From positions 17,250,501-17,314,500 of the forward strand of contig NC_079882.1 of the NCBI RefSeq assembly GCF_029227915.1: 64,000 nt of DNA, read 5' to 3'. The position numbers and the translations under genes are program-made. Shown piece after piece: positions 37,301 to 48,606 of the stretch. The notes below the pieces were generated by a model that worked only from the letters and a program-made list of their open reading frames with translations, had not been told where the DNA came from and did no database searches. Source of the stretch: Hydractinia symbiolongicarpus. Lineage: Eukaryota; Cnidaria; Hydrozoa; Anthoathecata; Hydractiniidae. The number at the start of each line of letters is the position of its first letter. The first letter of the stretch is position 1.

Positions 37301-38272
37301 ACTAGGCCAATGGTGACCTGCGCAGACCGGTGAAACCACGTGACTTACGTGTGAGGCCTTTATTAGACTGCAAAAGGCCATAATACAGCCTTTATAAGAC
37401 TGTGCACGTTATTAAGAGTGTTGTAAGGCAACGGCGCTAATGAAAACGACTTGGGAATTTGTAGCGCATTGAGACGGGAAGGAATAGCCCAATAGAAACC
37501 TGCACAGGCAAAGGGAACCACGTGATTTACGTGTGAGGCCTTTATTAGACTGCAAAAGGCAATATTGCAGCCTTTATAGGACTGTGCACGTAGTTAAGAG
37601 TGTTCTAAGGCAACTTCGCCAATGAAAACGACTTGGGACGTTGTAGCGCATTGAGACTGGAAGGACTAGGTCAATGGTGACCTGCGCAGACCGGTGAAAC
37701 CACGTGATTAACGTGTGAGGCCTTTATTAGACTGCTAAGGGCCATATTACAGCCTTTATAGGACTGTGCACGTAGTTAAGAGTGTTCTAAGGCAACTTCG
37801 CCAATGAAAACGACTTGGGACGTTGTAGCGCATTGAGACTGTAAGGACTAGCCCAATGGTAACCTACGCAGACAGGTGAAACCACGTGATTTACGTATGA
37901 AGCCTTTACTAGACTGCAAAAGGCCAAATTACAGCCTTTATAGGACTGTGCACGTAGTTAAGAGTGTTGTAAAGCAACAGCGCTAATGAAAACGACTTGG
38001 GAGGATGTGGCGCATTGAGACTGGAACGACTAATCTAATGGTAACCTGCACAGGCAGATGGAACCACGTGATTTACGTGTGAGGCCTCTATTAAACTGCA
38101 AAAGGCCAAATTACAGCCTTTATAGGACTGTGCACGTAATTAAGAGTGTTGTAAGGCAACGGCGCTAATGAAAACGACTTGGGAATTTGTAGCGCATTGA
38201 GACTGGAAAGAATAGCCCAATAGAAACCTGCACAGGCAAATGGAACCACGTGATTTACGTGTGAGGCCTTTA

Positions 38273-38451
38273 TTAGACTGCAAAAGGCAATATTGCAGCC
38301 TTTATAGGACTGTGCACGTAGTTAAGAGTGTTCTAAGGCAACTTCGCCAATGAAAACGACTTGGGACGTTGTAGCGCATTGAGACTGGAAGGACTAGGTC
38401 AATGGTAACATGCACAGACAGAAGCCACGTGATTTACGTGTGAAGCCTTTA
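38273..38451 (+). repeat. 179-bp monomer variant, ACAGAAGCC type
   Basis: TTAG marks at 38273 and 38452 are 179 bp apart. ACAGAAGCCACG replaces ACAGGTGAAACCACG, with GGTAACATGC just before it. The same form has GAAGCC at 43150, 44057 and 45776. The deletion site differs from that of the AGT-deletion class, so the two arose independently. Confidence 0.9.
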
Positions 38452-39769
38452 TTAGACTGCAAAATGTCACATTACAGCCTTAATAGGACTGTGCACGTAG
38501 TTAAGAGTGTTCTAATGCAACGGCGCTAATGAAAAAGATTTGGGACGTTGTAACGCATTTAGACTGGAAGGAATAGGCCAATGGTAACCTGCGCAGACAG
38601 GTGAAACCACGTGATTTACGTGTGAGGCTTTTCTTAGACTGCAAAAGGCCATATTACAGCCTTTATAGGACTGTGCACGCAGTTAAGAGTGTTGTAAGGT
38701 AATAGCGATAATGAAAACAACTTGGGACGTTGTAGCGCATTGACACTGGAAGGAATAGCCCAATGGAAACCTGCACAGGCAAATGGAACCACGTGATTTA
38801 CGTGTGAGGCCTTTATTAGACTGCAAAAGGCCATAGTGCAGCATTTATAAGACTGTGCACGTAGTTAGGAGTGTTGTAAGGCAACGGCGCTAATGAAAAC
38901 GACTTGGGACGTTGTAGCGCATTGAGACTGGAACGACTAGTCCAATGGTAACCTGCACAGGCAGATGGAACCACGTGATTTACGTGTGAGGCCTTTATTA
39001 GACTGCAAAAGACCAAGTTACAGCCTTTATAGGACTGTGCACGTAGTTAAGAGTGTTGTAAGGCAACGGCGCTAATGAAAACGACTTGGGACGTTGTAGC
39101 GCATTGAGACTGGAAGGACTAGGTCAATGGTGACCTGCGCAGACCGGTGAAACCACGTGATTAACGTGTGAGGCCTTTTTTAGACTGCAAAGTGCCATAT
39201 TACAGATTTTATAGGACTGTGCACGTAGTTAAGAGTGTTCTAAGGCAACTTCGCCAATGAAAACGACTTGGGACGTTGCAGCGCATTGAGACTGTAAGGA
39301 CTAGGCCAATGGTAACCTACGCAGACAGGTGAAACCACGTGATTTACGTATGAAGCCTTTACTAGACTGCAAAAGGCCAAATTACAGCCTTTATAGGACT
39401 GTGCACGTAGTTAAGAGTGTTGTAAAGCAACAGCGCTAATGAAAACGACTTGGGAGGATGTGGCGCATTGAGACTGGAACGACTAATCTAATGGTAACCT
39501 GCACAGGCAGATGGAACCACGTGATTTACGTGTGAGGCCTCTATTAGACTGCAAAAGGCCAAATTACAGCCTTTATAGGACTGTGCACGTAGTTAAGAGT
39601 GTTGTAAGGCAACAGCGCTAATGAAAACGACTTGGGACGTTGTAGCGCATTGAGACTGGAACGACTAGTCCAATGGTAACCTGCACAGGCAGATGGAACC
39701 ACGTGATTTACGTGTGAGGCCTTTATTAGACTGCAAAAGACCAAGTTACAGCCTTTATAGGACTGTGCA

Positions 39770-41953
39770 CGTAGTTAAGAGTGTTCTAAGGCAACGGCGC
39801 TAATGAAAACGACTTGGGACGTTGTAGCGCATTGAGACTGTAAGGACTAGGCCAATGGTAACCTACACAGACAGGTGAAACCACGTGATTTACGTGTGAG
39901 GCCTTTACTAGACTGCAAATGGCCAAATTACAGCCTTTATAGGACTGTGCACCTAGTTAAGAGTGTTGTAAGGCAACGGCGCTAATGAAAACGACTTGGG
40001 ACGTTGTAGCGCATTGAGACTGGAAGGACTAGGCCAATGGTGACCTGCGCAGACCGGTGAAACCACGTGATTTACGTGTGAGGCCTTTATTAGACTGCAA
40101 AGGGCAATACTACAGCCTTTATAGGACTGTGCACGTAGTTAAGAGTGTCTTAAGGCAACGGCGCTAATGAAAACGACTTGAGACGTTGTAGCACATTGAG
40201 ACTGGAAGGACTAGGCCAATGGAAACCTGCACAGGCAAATGGAACAACGTGATTTACGTGTGAGGCCTTTATTAGACTGCAAAAGGCCATAATACAGCCT
40301 TTATAGGACTGTGCACGTAATTAAGAGTGTTGTAAGGCAACGGCGCTAATGAAAACGACTTGGGAATTTGTAGCGCATTGAGACTGGAAGGAATAGCCCA
40401 ATAGAAACCTGCACAGGCAAAGGGAACCACGTGATTTACGTGTGAGGCCTTTGTTAGACTGCAAAAGGCAATATTGCAGCCTTTATAGGACTGTGCACGT
40501 AGTTAAGAGTGTTCTAAGGCAACTTCGCCAATGAAAACGACTTGGGACGTTGTAGCGCATTGAGACTGGAAGGACTAGGTCAATGGTGACCTGCACAGAC
40601 CGGTGAAACCACGTGATTAACGTGTGAGGTCTTTATTAGACTGCTAAGGGCCATATTACAGCCTTTATAGGACTGTGCACGTAGTTAAGAGTGTTCTAAG
40701 GCAACTTCGCCAATGAAAACGACTTGGGACGTTGTAGCGCATTGAGACTGGAAGGACTAGGTCAATGGTGACCTGCGCAGACCGGTGAAACCACGTGATT
40801 AACGTGTGAGGCCTTTATTAGACTGCAAAGGGCCATATTACAGCCTTTATAGGACTGTGCACGTAGTTAAGAGTGTTCTAAGGCAACTTCGCCAATGAAA
40901 ACGACTTGGGACGTTGTAGCGCATTGAGACTGTAAGGACTAGGCCAATGGTAACCTACACAGACAGGTGAAACCACGTGATTTACGTATGAAGCCTTTAC
41001 TAGACTGCAAAAGGCCAAATTACAGCCTTTATAGGACTGTGCACGTAGTTAAGAGTGTTGTAAGGCAACGGCGCTAATGAAAACGACTTGGGACGTTGTA
41101 GCGCATTGAGACTGGAAGGACTAGGCCAATGGTAACCTGCGCAGACCGGTGAAACCACGTGATTTACGTGTGAGGCTTTTATTAGACTGCAAAGGGCAAT
41201 ACTACAGCCTTTATAGGACTGTGCACGTAGTTAAGAGTGTCTTAAGGCAACGGCACTAATGAAAACGACTTGAGACGTTGTAGCACATTGAGACTGGAAG
41301 GACTAGGCCAATGGAAACCTGCACAGGCAAATGGAACAACGTGATTTACGTGTGAGGCCTTTATTAGACTGCAAAAGGCCATAATACAGCCTTTATAGGA
41401 CTGTGCACGTAATTAAGAGTGTTGTAAGGCAACGGCGCTAATGAAAACGACTTGGGAATTTGTAGCGCATTGAGACTGGAAGGAATAGCCCAATAGAAAC
41501 CTGCACAGGCAAAGGTAACCACGTGATTTACGTGTGAGGCCTTTATTAGACTGCAAAAGGCAATATTGCAGCCTTTATAGGACTGTGCACGTAGTTAAGA
41601 GTGTTCTAAGGCAACTTCGCCAATGAAAACGACTTGGGACGTTGTAGCGCATTGAGACTGGAAGGACTAGGTCAATGGTGACCTGCACAGACCGGTGAAA
41701 CCACGTGATTAACGTGTGAGGCCTTTATTAGACTGCTAAGGGCCATATTACAGCCTTTATAGGACTGTGCACGTAGTTAAGAGTGTTCTAAGGCAACTTC
41801 GCCAATGAAAACGACTTGGGACGTTGTAGCGCATTGAGACTGTAAGGACTAGGCCAATGGTAACCTACGCAGACAGGTGAAACCACGTGATTTACGTATG
41901 AAGCCTTTACTAGACTGCAAAAGGCCAAATTACAGCCTTTATAGGACTGTGCA
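39770..41953 (+). repeat. 1092-bp (6-unit) tandem repeat, two copies
   Basis: Copies run about 39770-40861 and 40862-41953. GGCAATACTACAGCC, GGAACAACGTG (40241 and 41333), GGGAATTTGTAGCG and GACTGCTAAGGGCC recur at 1092 bp. Five of six unit positions match; the last differs. Confidence 0.8.
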
Positions 41954-42317
41954 CGTAGTTAAGAGTGTTGTAAAGCAACAGCGCTAATGAAAACGACTTG
42001 GGAGGATGTGGCGCATTGAGACTGGAACGACTAATCTAATGGTAACCTGCACAGGCAGATGGAACCTCGTGATTTACGTGTGAGGCCTTTATTAGACTGC
42101 AAAAGACCAAGTTACAGCCTTTATAGGACTGTGCACGTAGTTAAGAGTGTTGTAAGGCAACGGCGCTAATGAAAACGACTTGGGACTTTGTAGCGCATTG
42201 AGACTGGAAGGACTAGGTCAATGGTGACCTGCGCAGACCGGTGAAACCACGTGATTAACGTGTGAGGCCTTTATTAGACTGCAAAGGGCCATATTACAGC
42301 CTTTATAGGACTGTGCA

Positions 42318-43409
42318 CGTAGTTAAGAGTGTTCTAAGGCAACTTCGCCAATGAAAACGACTTGGGACGTTGTAGCGCATTGAGACTGTAAGGACTAGGC
42401 CAATGGTAACCTACACAGACAGGTGAAACCACGTGATTTACGTATGAAGCCTTTACTAGACTGCAAAAGGCCAAATTACAGCCTTAATAGGACTGTGCAC
42501 GTAGTTAAGAGTGTTGTAAGGCAACGGCGCTAATGAAAACGACTTGGGACGTTGTAGCGCATTGAGACTGGAAGGACTAGGCCAATGGTAACCTGCGCAG
42601 ACCGGTGAAACCACGTGATTTACGTGTGAGGCCTTTATTAGACTGCAAAGGGCAATACTACAGCCTTTATAGGACTGTGCACGTAGTTAAGAGTGTCTTA
42701 AGGCAACGGCGCTAATGAAAACGACTTGAGACGTTGTAGCACATTGAGACTGGAAGGACTAGGCCAATGGAAACCTGCACAGGCAAATGGAACAACGTGA
42801 TTTACGTGTGAGGCCTTTATTAGACTGCAAAAGGCCATAATACAGCCTTTATAGGACTGTGCACGTAATTAAGAGTGTTGTAAGGCAACGGCGCTAATGA
42901 AAACGACTTGGGAATTTGTAGCGCATTGAGACTGGAAGGAATAGCCCAATAGAAACCTGCACAAGCAAAGGAAACCACGTGATTTACGTGTGAGGCCTTT
43001 ATTAGACTGCAAAAGGCAATATTGCAGCCTTTATAGGACTGTGCACGTAGTTAAGAGTGTTCTAAGGCAACTTTGCCAATGAAAACGACTTGGGACGTTG
43101 TAGCGCATTGAGACTGGAAGGACTAGGTCAATGGTAACATGCACAGACAGAAGCCACGTGATTTACGTGTGAGGCCTTTATTAGACTGCAAAATGCCACA
43201 TTACAGCCTTAATAGGACTGTGCACGTAGTTAAGAGTGTTCTAATGCAACGGCGCTAATGAAAAATATTTGGGACGTTGTAACGCATTTAGACTGGAAGG
43301 ACTAGGCCAATGGTAACCTGCGCAGACAGGTGAAACCACGTGATTTACGTGTGAGGCTTTTCTTAGACTGCAAAAGGCCATATTACAGCCTTTATAGGAC
43401 TGTGCACGT
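42318..43409 (+). repeat. Third copy of the 1092-bp set
   Basis: The order of 40862 onward resumes at an offset of 1456 bp (8 units), with GGAACAACGTG at 42789. It then passes into a GTAACATGC/ACAGAAGCC unit near 43135 instead of GGTGACC. Confidence 0.75.
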
Positions 43410-45131
43410 AGTTAAGAGTGTTGTAAGGCAACGGCGCTAATGAAAACGACTTGGGACGTTGTAGCGCATTGAGACTGGAAGGACTAGGCCAATGGTGACC
43501 TGCGCAGACCGGTGAAACCACGTGATTTACGTGTGAGGCCTTTATTAGACTGCAAAGGGCATTACTACAGCCTTTATAGGACTGTGCACGTAGTTAAGAG
43601 TGTCTTAAGGCAACGGCGCTAATGAAAACGACTTGAGACGTTGTAGCACATTGAGACTGGAAGGACTAGGCCAATGGAAACCTGCACAGGCAAATGGAAC
43701 AACGTGATTTACGTGTGAGGCCTATATTAGACTGCAAAAGGCCATATTACAGCCTTTATAGGACTGTGCACGTAATTAAGAGTGTTGTAAGGCAACGGCG
43801 CTAATGAAAACGACTTGGGAATTTGTAGCGCATTGAGACTGGAAGGAATAGCCCAATAGAAACCTGCACAGGCAAATGGAACCACGTGATTTACGTGTGA
43901 GGCCTTTATTAGACTGCAAAAGGCAATATTGCAGCCTTTATAGGACTGTGCACGTAGTTAAGAGTGTTCTAAGGCAACTTCGCCAATGAAAACGACTTGG
44001 GACGTTGTAGCGCATTGAGACTGGAAGGACTAGGTCAATGGTAACATGCGCAGACAGAAGCCACGTGATTTACGTGTGAAGCCTTCATTAGACTGCAAAA
44101 TGCCACATTACAGCCTTAATAGGACTGTGCACGTAGTTAAGAGTGTTCTAATGCAACGGCGCTAATGAAAAAGATTTGGGACGTTGTAACGCATTTAGAC
44201 TGGAAGGACTAGGCCAATGGTAACCTGCGCAGACAGGTGAAACCACGTGATTTACGTGTGAGGCTTTTCTTAGACTGCAAAAGGCCATATTACAGCCTTT
44301 ATAGGACTGTGCACGTAGTTAAGAGTGTTGTAAGGTAATAGCGATAATGAAAACAACTTGGGACGTTGTAGCGCATTGAGACTGGAAGGACTAGGTCAAT
44401 GGTGACCTGCGCAGACCTGTGAAACCACGTGATTAACGTGTGAGACCTTTATTAGACTGCAAAGGGCCATATTACAGCCTTTATATGACTGTGCACGTAG
44501 TTAAGAGTGTCTTAAGGCAACGGCGCTAATGAAAACGACTTGAGACGTTGTAGCACATTGAGACTGGAAGGATTAGGCCAATGGTAACCTGCACAGGCAG
44601 ATGGAACCACGTGATTTACGTGTGAGGCCTTTATTAGACTGCAAAAGACCAAGTTACAGCCTTTATAGGACTGTGCACGTAGTTAAGAGTGTTCTAAGGC
44701 AACTTTGCCAATGAAAACGACTTGGGACGTTGGAGCGCATTGAGACTGTAAGGACTAGGCCAATGGTAACCTACGCAGACAGGTGAAACCACGTGATTTA
44801 CGTATGAAGCCTTTACTAGACTGCAAAAGGCCAAATTACAGCCTTTATAGGACTGTGCACGTAGTTAAGAGTGTTGTAAGGCAACGGCGCTAATGAAAAC
44901 GACTTGGGACGTTGTAGCGCATTAAGACTGGAAGGACTAGGCCAATGGTGACCTGCGCAGACAGGTGAAACCACGTGATTTACGTGTGAAGCCTTTATTA
45001 GACTGCAAAAGGCCATAATACAGCCTTTATAGGACTGTGCACGTAATTAAGAGTGTTGTAAGGCAACGGCGCTAATGAAAACGACTTGGGAATTTGTAGC
45101 GCATTGAGACTGGAAGGACTGTGCACGTAGT
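43410..45131 (+). repeat. Further copies of the set, with 907- and 1719-bp steps
   Basis: GGCATTACTACAGCC and GGAACAACGTG recur 907 bp after the previous copy (43696) and again 1719 bp later (45415). 1719 equals nine units plus an 84-bp fragment less 3 bp, consistent with the truncated unit at 45032. Confidence 0.75.
45032..45115 (+). repeat. Truncated 84-bp monomer at an out-of-register join
   Basis: GGACTGTGCACG landmarks at 45032 and 45116 are 84 bp apart, and TTAG marks at 44998 and 45264 are 266 bp apart (182 + 84). GACTGGAAGGA of one unit runs straight into AGGACTGTGCACG of another, with 4-6 bp shared at the join. The join creates an 80-codon minus-strand frame (44998-45240), which is an artefact of the fusion. 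Confidence 0.9.
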
Positions 45132-46859
45132 TAAGAGTGTTGTAAGGCAACGGCGCTAATGAAAACGACTTGGGACGTTGTAGCGCATTGAGACTGGAAG
45201 GACTAGGCCAATGGTGACCTGCGCAGACCGGTGAAACCACGTGATTTACGTGTGAGGCCTTTATTAGACTGCAAAGGGCATTACTACAGCCTTTATAGGA
45301 CTGTGCACGTAGTTAAGAGTGTCTTAAGGCAACGGCGCTAATGAAAACGACTTGAGACGTTGTAGCACATTGAGACTGGAAGGACTAGACCAATGGAAAC
45401 CTGCACAGGCAAATGGAACAACGTGATTTACGTGTGAAGCCTATATTAGACTGCAAAAGGCCATAATACAGCCTTTATAGGACTGTGCACGTAATTAAGA
45501 GTGTTGTAAGGCAACGGCGCTAATGAAAACGACTTGGGAATTTGTAGCGCATTGAGACTGGAAGGAATAGCCCAATAGAAACCTGCACAGGCAAATGGAA
45601 CCACGTGATTTACGTGTGAGGCCTTTATTAGACTGCAAAAGGCAATATTGCAGCCTTTATAGGACTGTGCACGTAGTTAAGAGTGTTCTAAGGCAACTTC
45701 GCCAATGAAAACGACTTGGGACGTTGTAGGGCATTGAGACTGGAAGGACTAGGTCAATGGTAACATGCACAGACAGAAGCCACGTGATTTACGTGTGAAG
45801 CCTTCATTAGACTGCAAAATGCCACATTACAGCCTTAATAGGACTGTGCACGTAGTTAAGAGTGTTCTAATGCAACGGCGCTAATGAAAAAGATTTGGGA
45901 CGTTGTAACGCATTTAGACTGGAAGGACTAGGCCAATGGTGACCTGCGCAGACCTGTGAAACCACGTGATTAACGTGTGAGACCTTTCTTAGACTGCAAA
46001 GGGCCATATTACAGCCTTTATATGACTGTGCACGTAGTTAAGAGTGTCTTAAGGCAACGGCGCTAATGAAAACGACTTGAGACGTTGTAGCACATTGAGA
46101 CTGGAAGGATTAGGCCAATGGTAACCTGCGCAGGCATGTGAAACCACGTGACTTACGTGTGAAGCCTTTATTAGACTGCAAAAGGCCATATTACAGCCTT
46201 TATAGGACTGTGCACGTAGTTAAGAGTGTTCTAAGGCAACTTCGCCAATGAAAACGACTTGGGTCGTTGTAGCGCATTGAGACTGTAAGGACTAGGCCAA
46301 TGGTAACTTACGCAGACAGGTGAAACCACGTGATTTACGTATGAAGCCTTTACTAGACTGCAAAAGGCCAAATTACAGCCTTTATAGGACTGTGCACGTA
46401 GTTAAGAGTGTTGTACAGCAACAGCGCTAATGAAAACGACTTGGGAGGATGTGGCGCATTGAGACTGGAACGACTAGTCCAATGGTAACCTGCACAGGCA
46501 GATGGAACCACGTGATTTACGTGTGAGGCCTCTATTAGACTGCAAAAGGCCAAATTACAGCCTTTAAGGACTGTGCACGTAGTTACGAGTGTTGTAAGGC
46601 AACAGCGCTAATGAAAACGACTTGGGACGTTGTAGCGCATTGAGACTGGAACGACTAGTCCAATGGTAACCTGCACAGGCAGATGGAACCACGTGATTTA
46701 CGTGTGAAGCCTTTATTAGACTGCAAAAGGCCAAATTACAGCCTTTATAGGACTGTGCACGTAGTTAAGAGTGTCTTAAGGCAACAGCGCTAATGAAAAC
46801 GACTTGGGACGTTGTAGCACATTGAGACTGGAACGACTAGTCCAATGGTAACCTGCGGA

Positions 46860-48371
46860 GGCAAATGAAACCACGTGATTTACGTGTGAGGCCTTTATTA
46901 GACTGCAAAAGGCCAAATTACAGCCTTTATAGGACTGTGCACGTAGTTAAGAGTGTTGTAAGGCAACAGCGCTAATGAAAACGACTTGGGACGTTGTAGC
47001 GCATTGAGACTGGAACGACTAGTCCAATGGTAACCTGCACAGGCAGATGGAACCACGTGATTTACGTGTGAGGCCTTTATTAGACTGCAAAAGACCAAAT
47101 TACAGCCTTTATATGACTGTGCACGCAGTTAAGAGTGTTGTAAGGCAACGGCGCTAATGAAAACGACTTGGGACGTTGTGGCGCATTGAGACTGGAAGGA
47201 CTAGGTCAATGGTGACCTGTGCAGACCGGTGAAACCACTTGATTAACGTGTGAGGCCTTTATTAGACCGCAAAGGGCCATATTACAGCCTTTATAGGACT
47301 GTGCACGTAGTTAAGAGTGTTGTAAGGCAACGGCGCTAATGAAAACGACTTGGGACGTTGTAGCACATTGAGACTGGAAGGATTAGGCCAATGGTAACCT
47401 GCGCAGGCATGTGAAACCACGTGATTTACGTGTGAAGCCTTTATTAGACTGCAAAAGGCCAAATTACAGCCTTTATAGGACTGTGCACGTAGTTAAGAGT
47501 GTTGTAAGGCAACAGCGCTAATGAAAACGACTTGGGACGTTGTAGCGCGTTGAGACTGGAACGACTAGTCCAATGGTAACCTGCGGAGGCAGGTGAAACC
47601 ACGTGATTTACGTATGAAGCATTTACTAGACGGCAAAAGGCCAAATTACAGCCTTTATAGGACTGTGCACGTAGTTAAGAGTGTCTTAAGGCAACGGCGC
47701 TTATGAAAACGACTTGAGACGTTGTAGCACATTGAGACTGGAAGGACTAGGCTAATGGAAACCTTCACAGGCAAATGAAACCACGTGATTTACGTGTGAG
47801 GCCTTTATTAGACTGCAAAAGGCCAAATTACAGCCTTTATAGGACTGTGCACGTAGTTAAGAGTGTTGTAAGGCAACAGCGCTAATGAAAACGACTTGGG
47901 ACGTTGTAGCGCATTGAGACTGGAACGACTAGTCCAATGGTAACCTGCACAGGCAGATGGAACCACGTGATTTACGTGTGAGGCCTTTATTAGACTGCAA
48001 AAGACCAAATTACAGCCTTTATATGACTGTGCACGCAGTTAAGAGTGTTGTAAGGCAACGGCGCTAATGAAAACGACTTGGGACGTTGTAGCGCATTGAG
48101 ACTGGAAGGACTAGATCAATGGTGACCTGTGCAGACCGGTGAAACCACGTGATTAACGTGTGAGGCCTTTATTAGACCGCAAAGGGCCATATTACAGCCT
48201 TTATAGGACTGTGCACGTAGTTAAGAGTGTTGTAAGGCAACGGCGCTAATGAAAACGACTTGGGACGTTGTAGCACATTGAGACTGGAAGGATTAGGCCA
48301 ATGGTAACCTGCGCAGGCATGTGAAACCACGTGATTTACGTGTGAAGCCTTTATTAGACTGCAAAAGGCCA
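46860..48371 (+). repeat. 910-bp (5-unit) repeat pair
   Basis: 46860-47461 and 47770-48371 match at 910 bp. Both contain ATATGACTGTGCACGCAG and TTAGACCGCAAAGGGCC. The match stops where GGCCAAATT (47460) faces GGCCATATT (48370). Confidence 0.8.
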
Positions 48372-48606
48372 TATTACAGCCTTTATAGGACTGTGCACGT
48401 AGTTAAGAGTGTTGTAAAGCAACGGCGCCAATAAAAACGACTTGGGACGTTGTAGCGCATTGAGACTGTAAGGACTAGGCCAATAGTAACCTGCGCAGAC
48501 AGGTGAAACCACGTGATTTATGTGTGAGGCTTTTATTAGACCGCAAAAGGCCAAATTACAGCTTTTATAGGATTGTGCACGTCGTTAAGAGTGTCTTAAG
48601 GCAACG

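Larger units (their letters stand above)
33384..48570 (+). repeat. Domain 4: 1638-bp and 1092/1456/907-bp higher-order zone
   Basis: This region contains satellite only. The GGCCACGG subtype is absent from here on. Typical units carry GCAACTTCGCC, GGAGGATGTGGCGC, GGGAATTTGTAGCG with CCAATAGAAACC, and GTCTTAAGGCAACGG with GGAACAACGTG. The last marker lies at 40241, 41333, 42789, 43696 and 45415, giving steps of 1092, 1456, 907 and 1719 bp. Another 179-bp form (ACAGAAGCCACG, 3 bp shorter) has GAAGCC at 38421, 43150, 44057 and 45776. Minus-strand frames over 60 codons are missing from about 39.75 to 44.8 kb, largely because units with GTTCTAAGG or GTCTTAAGG place a stop in that frame. Confidence 0.75.

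Noticed and set aside
38405-38440. Possible boundary of a mobile element at ACAGAAGCC (local loss of similarity)
   Set aside because: It is only a 3-bp shortening with a few substitutions, repeated at 43150, 44057 and 45776, with no terminal inverted repeats or target duplication.
39745-44815. A 5-kb stretch without any frame over 60 codons, as if a different element were inserted
   Set aside because: It is ordinary satellite of domain 4. Stops from GTTCTAAGG/GTCTTAAGG units and lost starts explain most of the missing frames.
44998-45240. An 80-codon minus-strand frame with an internal duplication
   Set aside because: It is created by the out-of-register join at about 45116, which fuses two units, and is not a gene.
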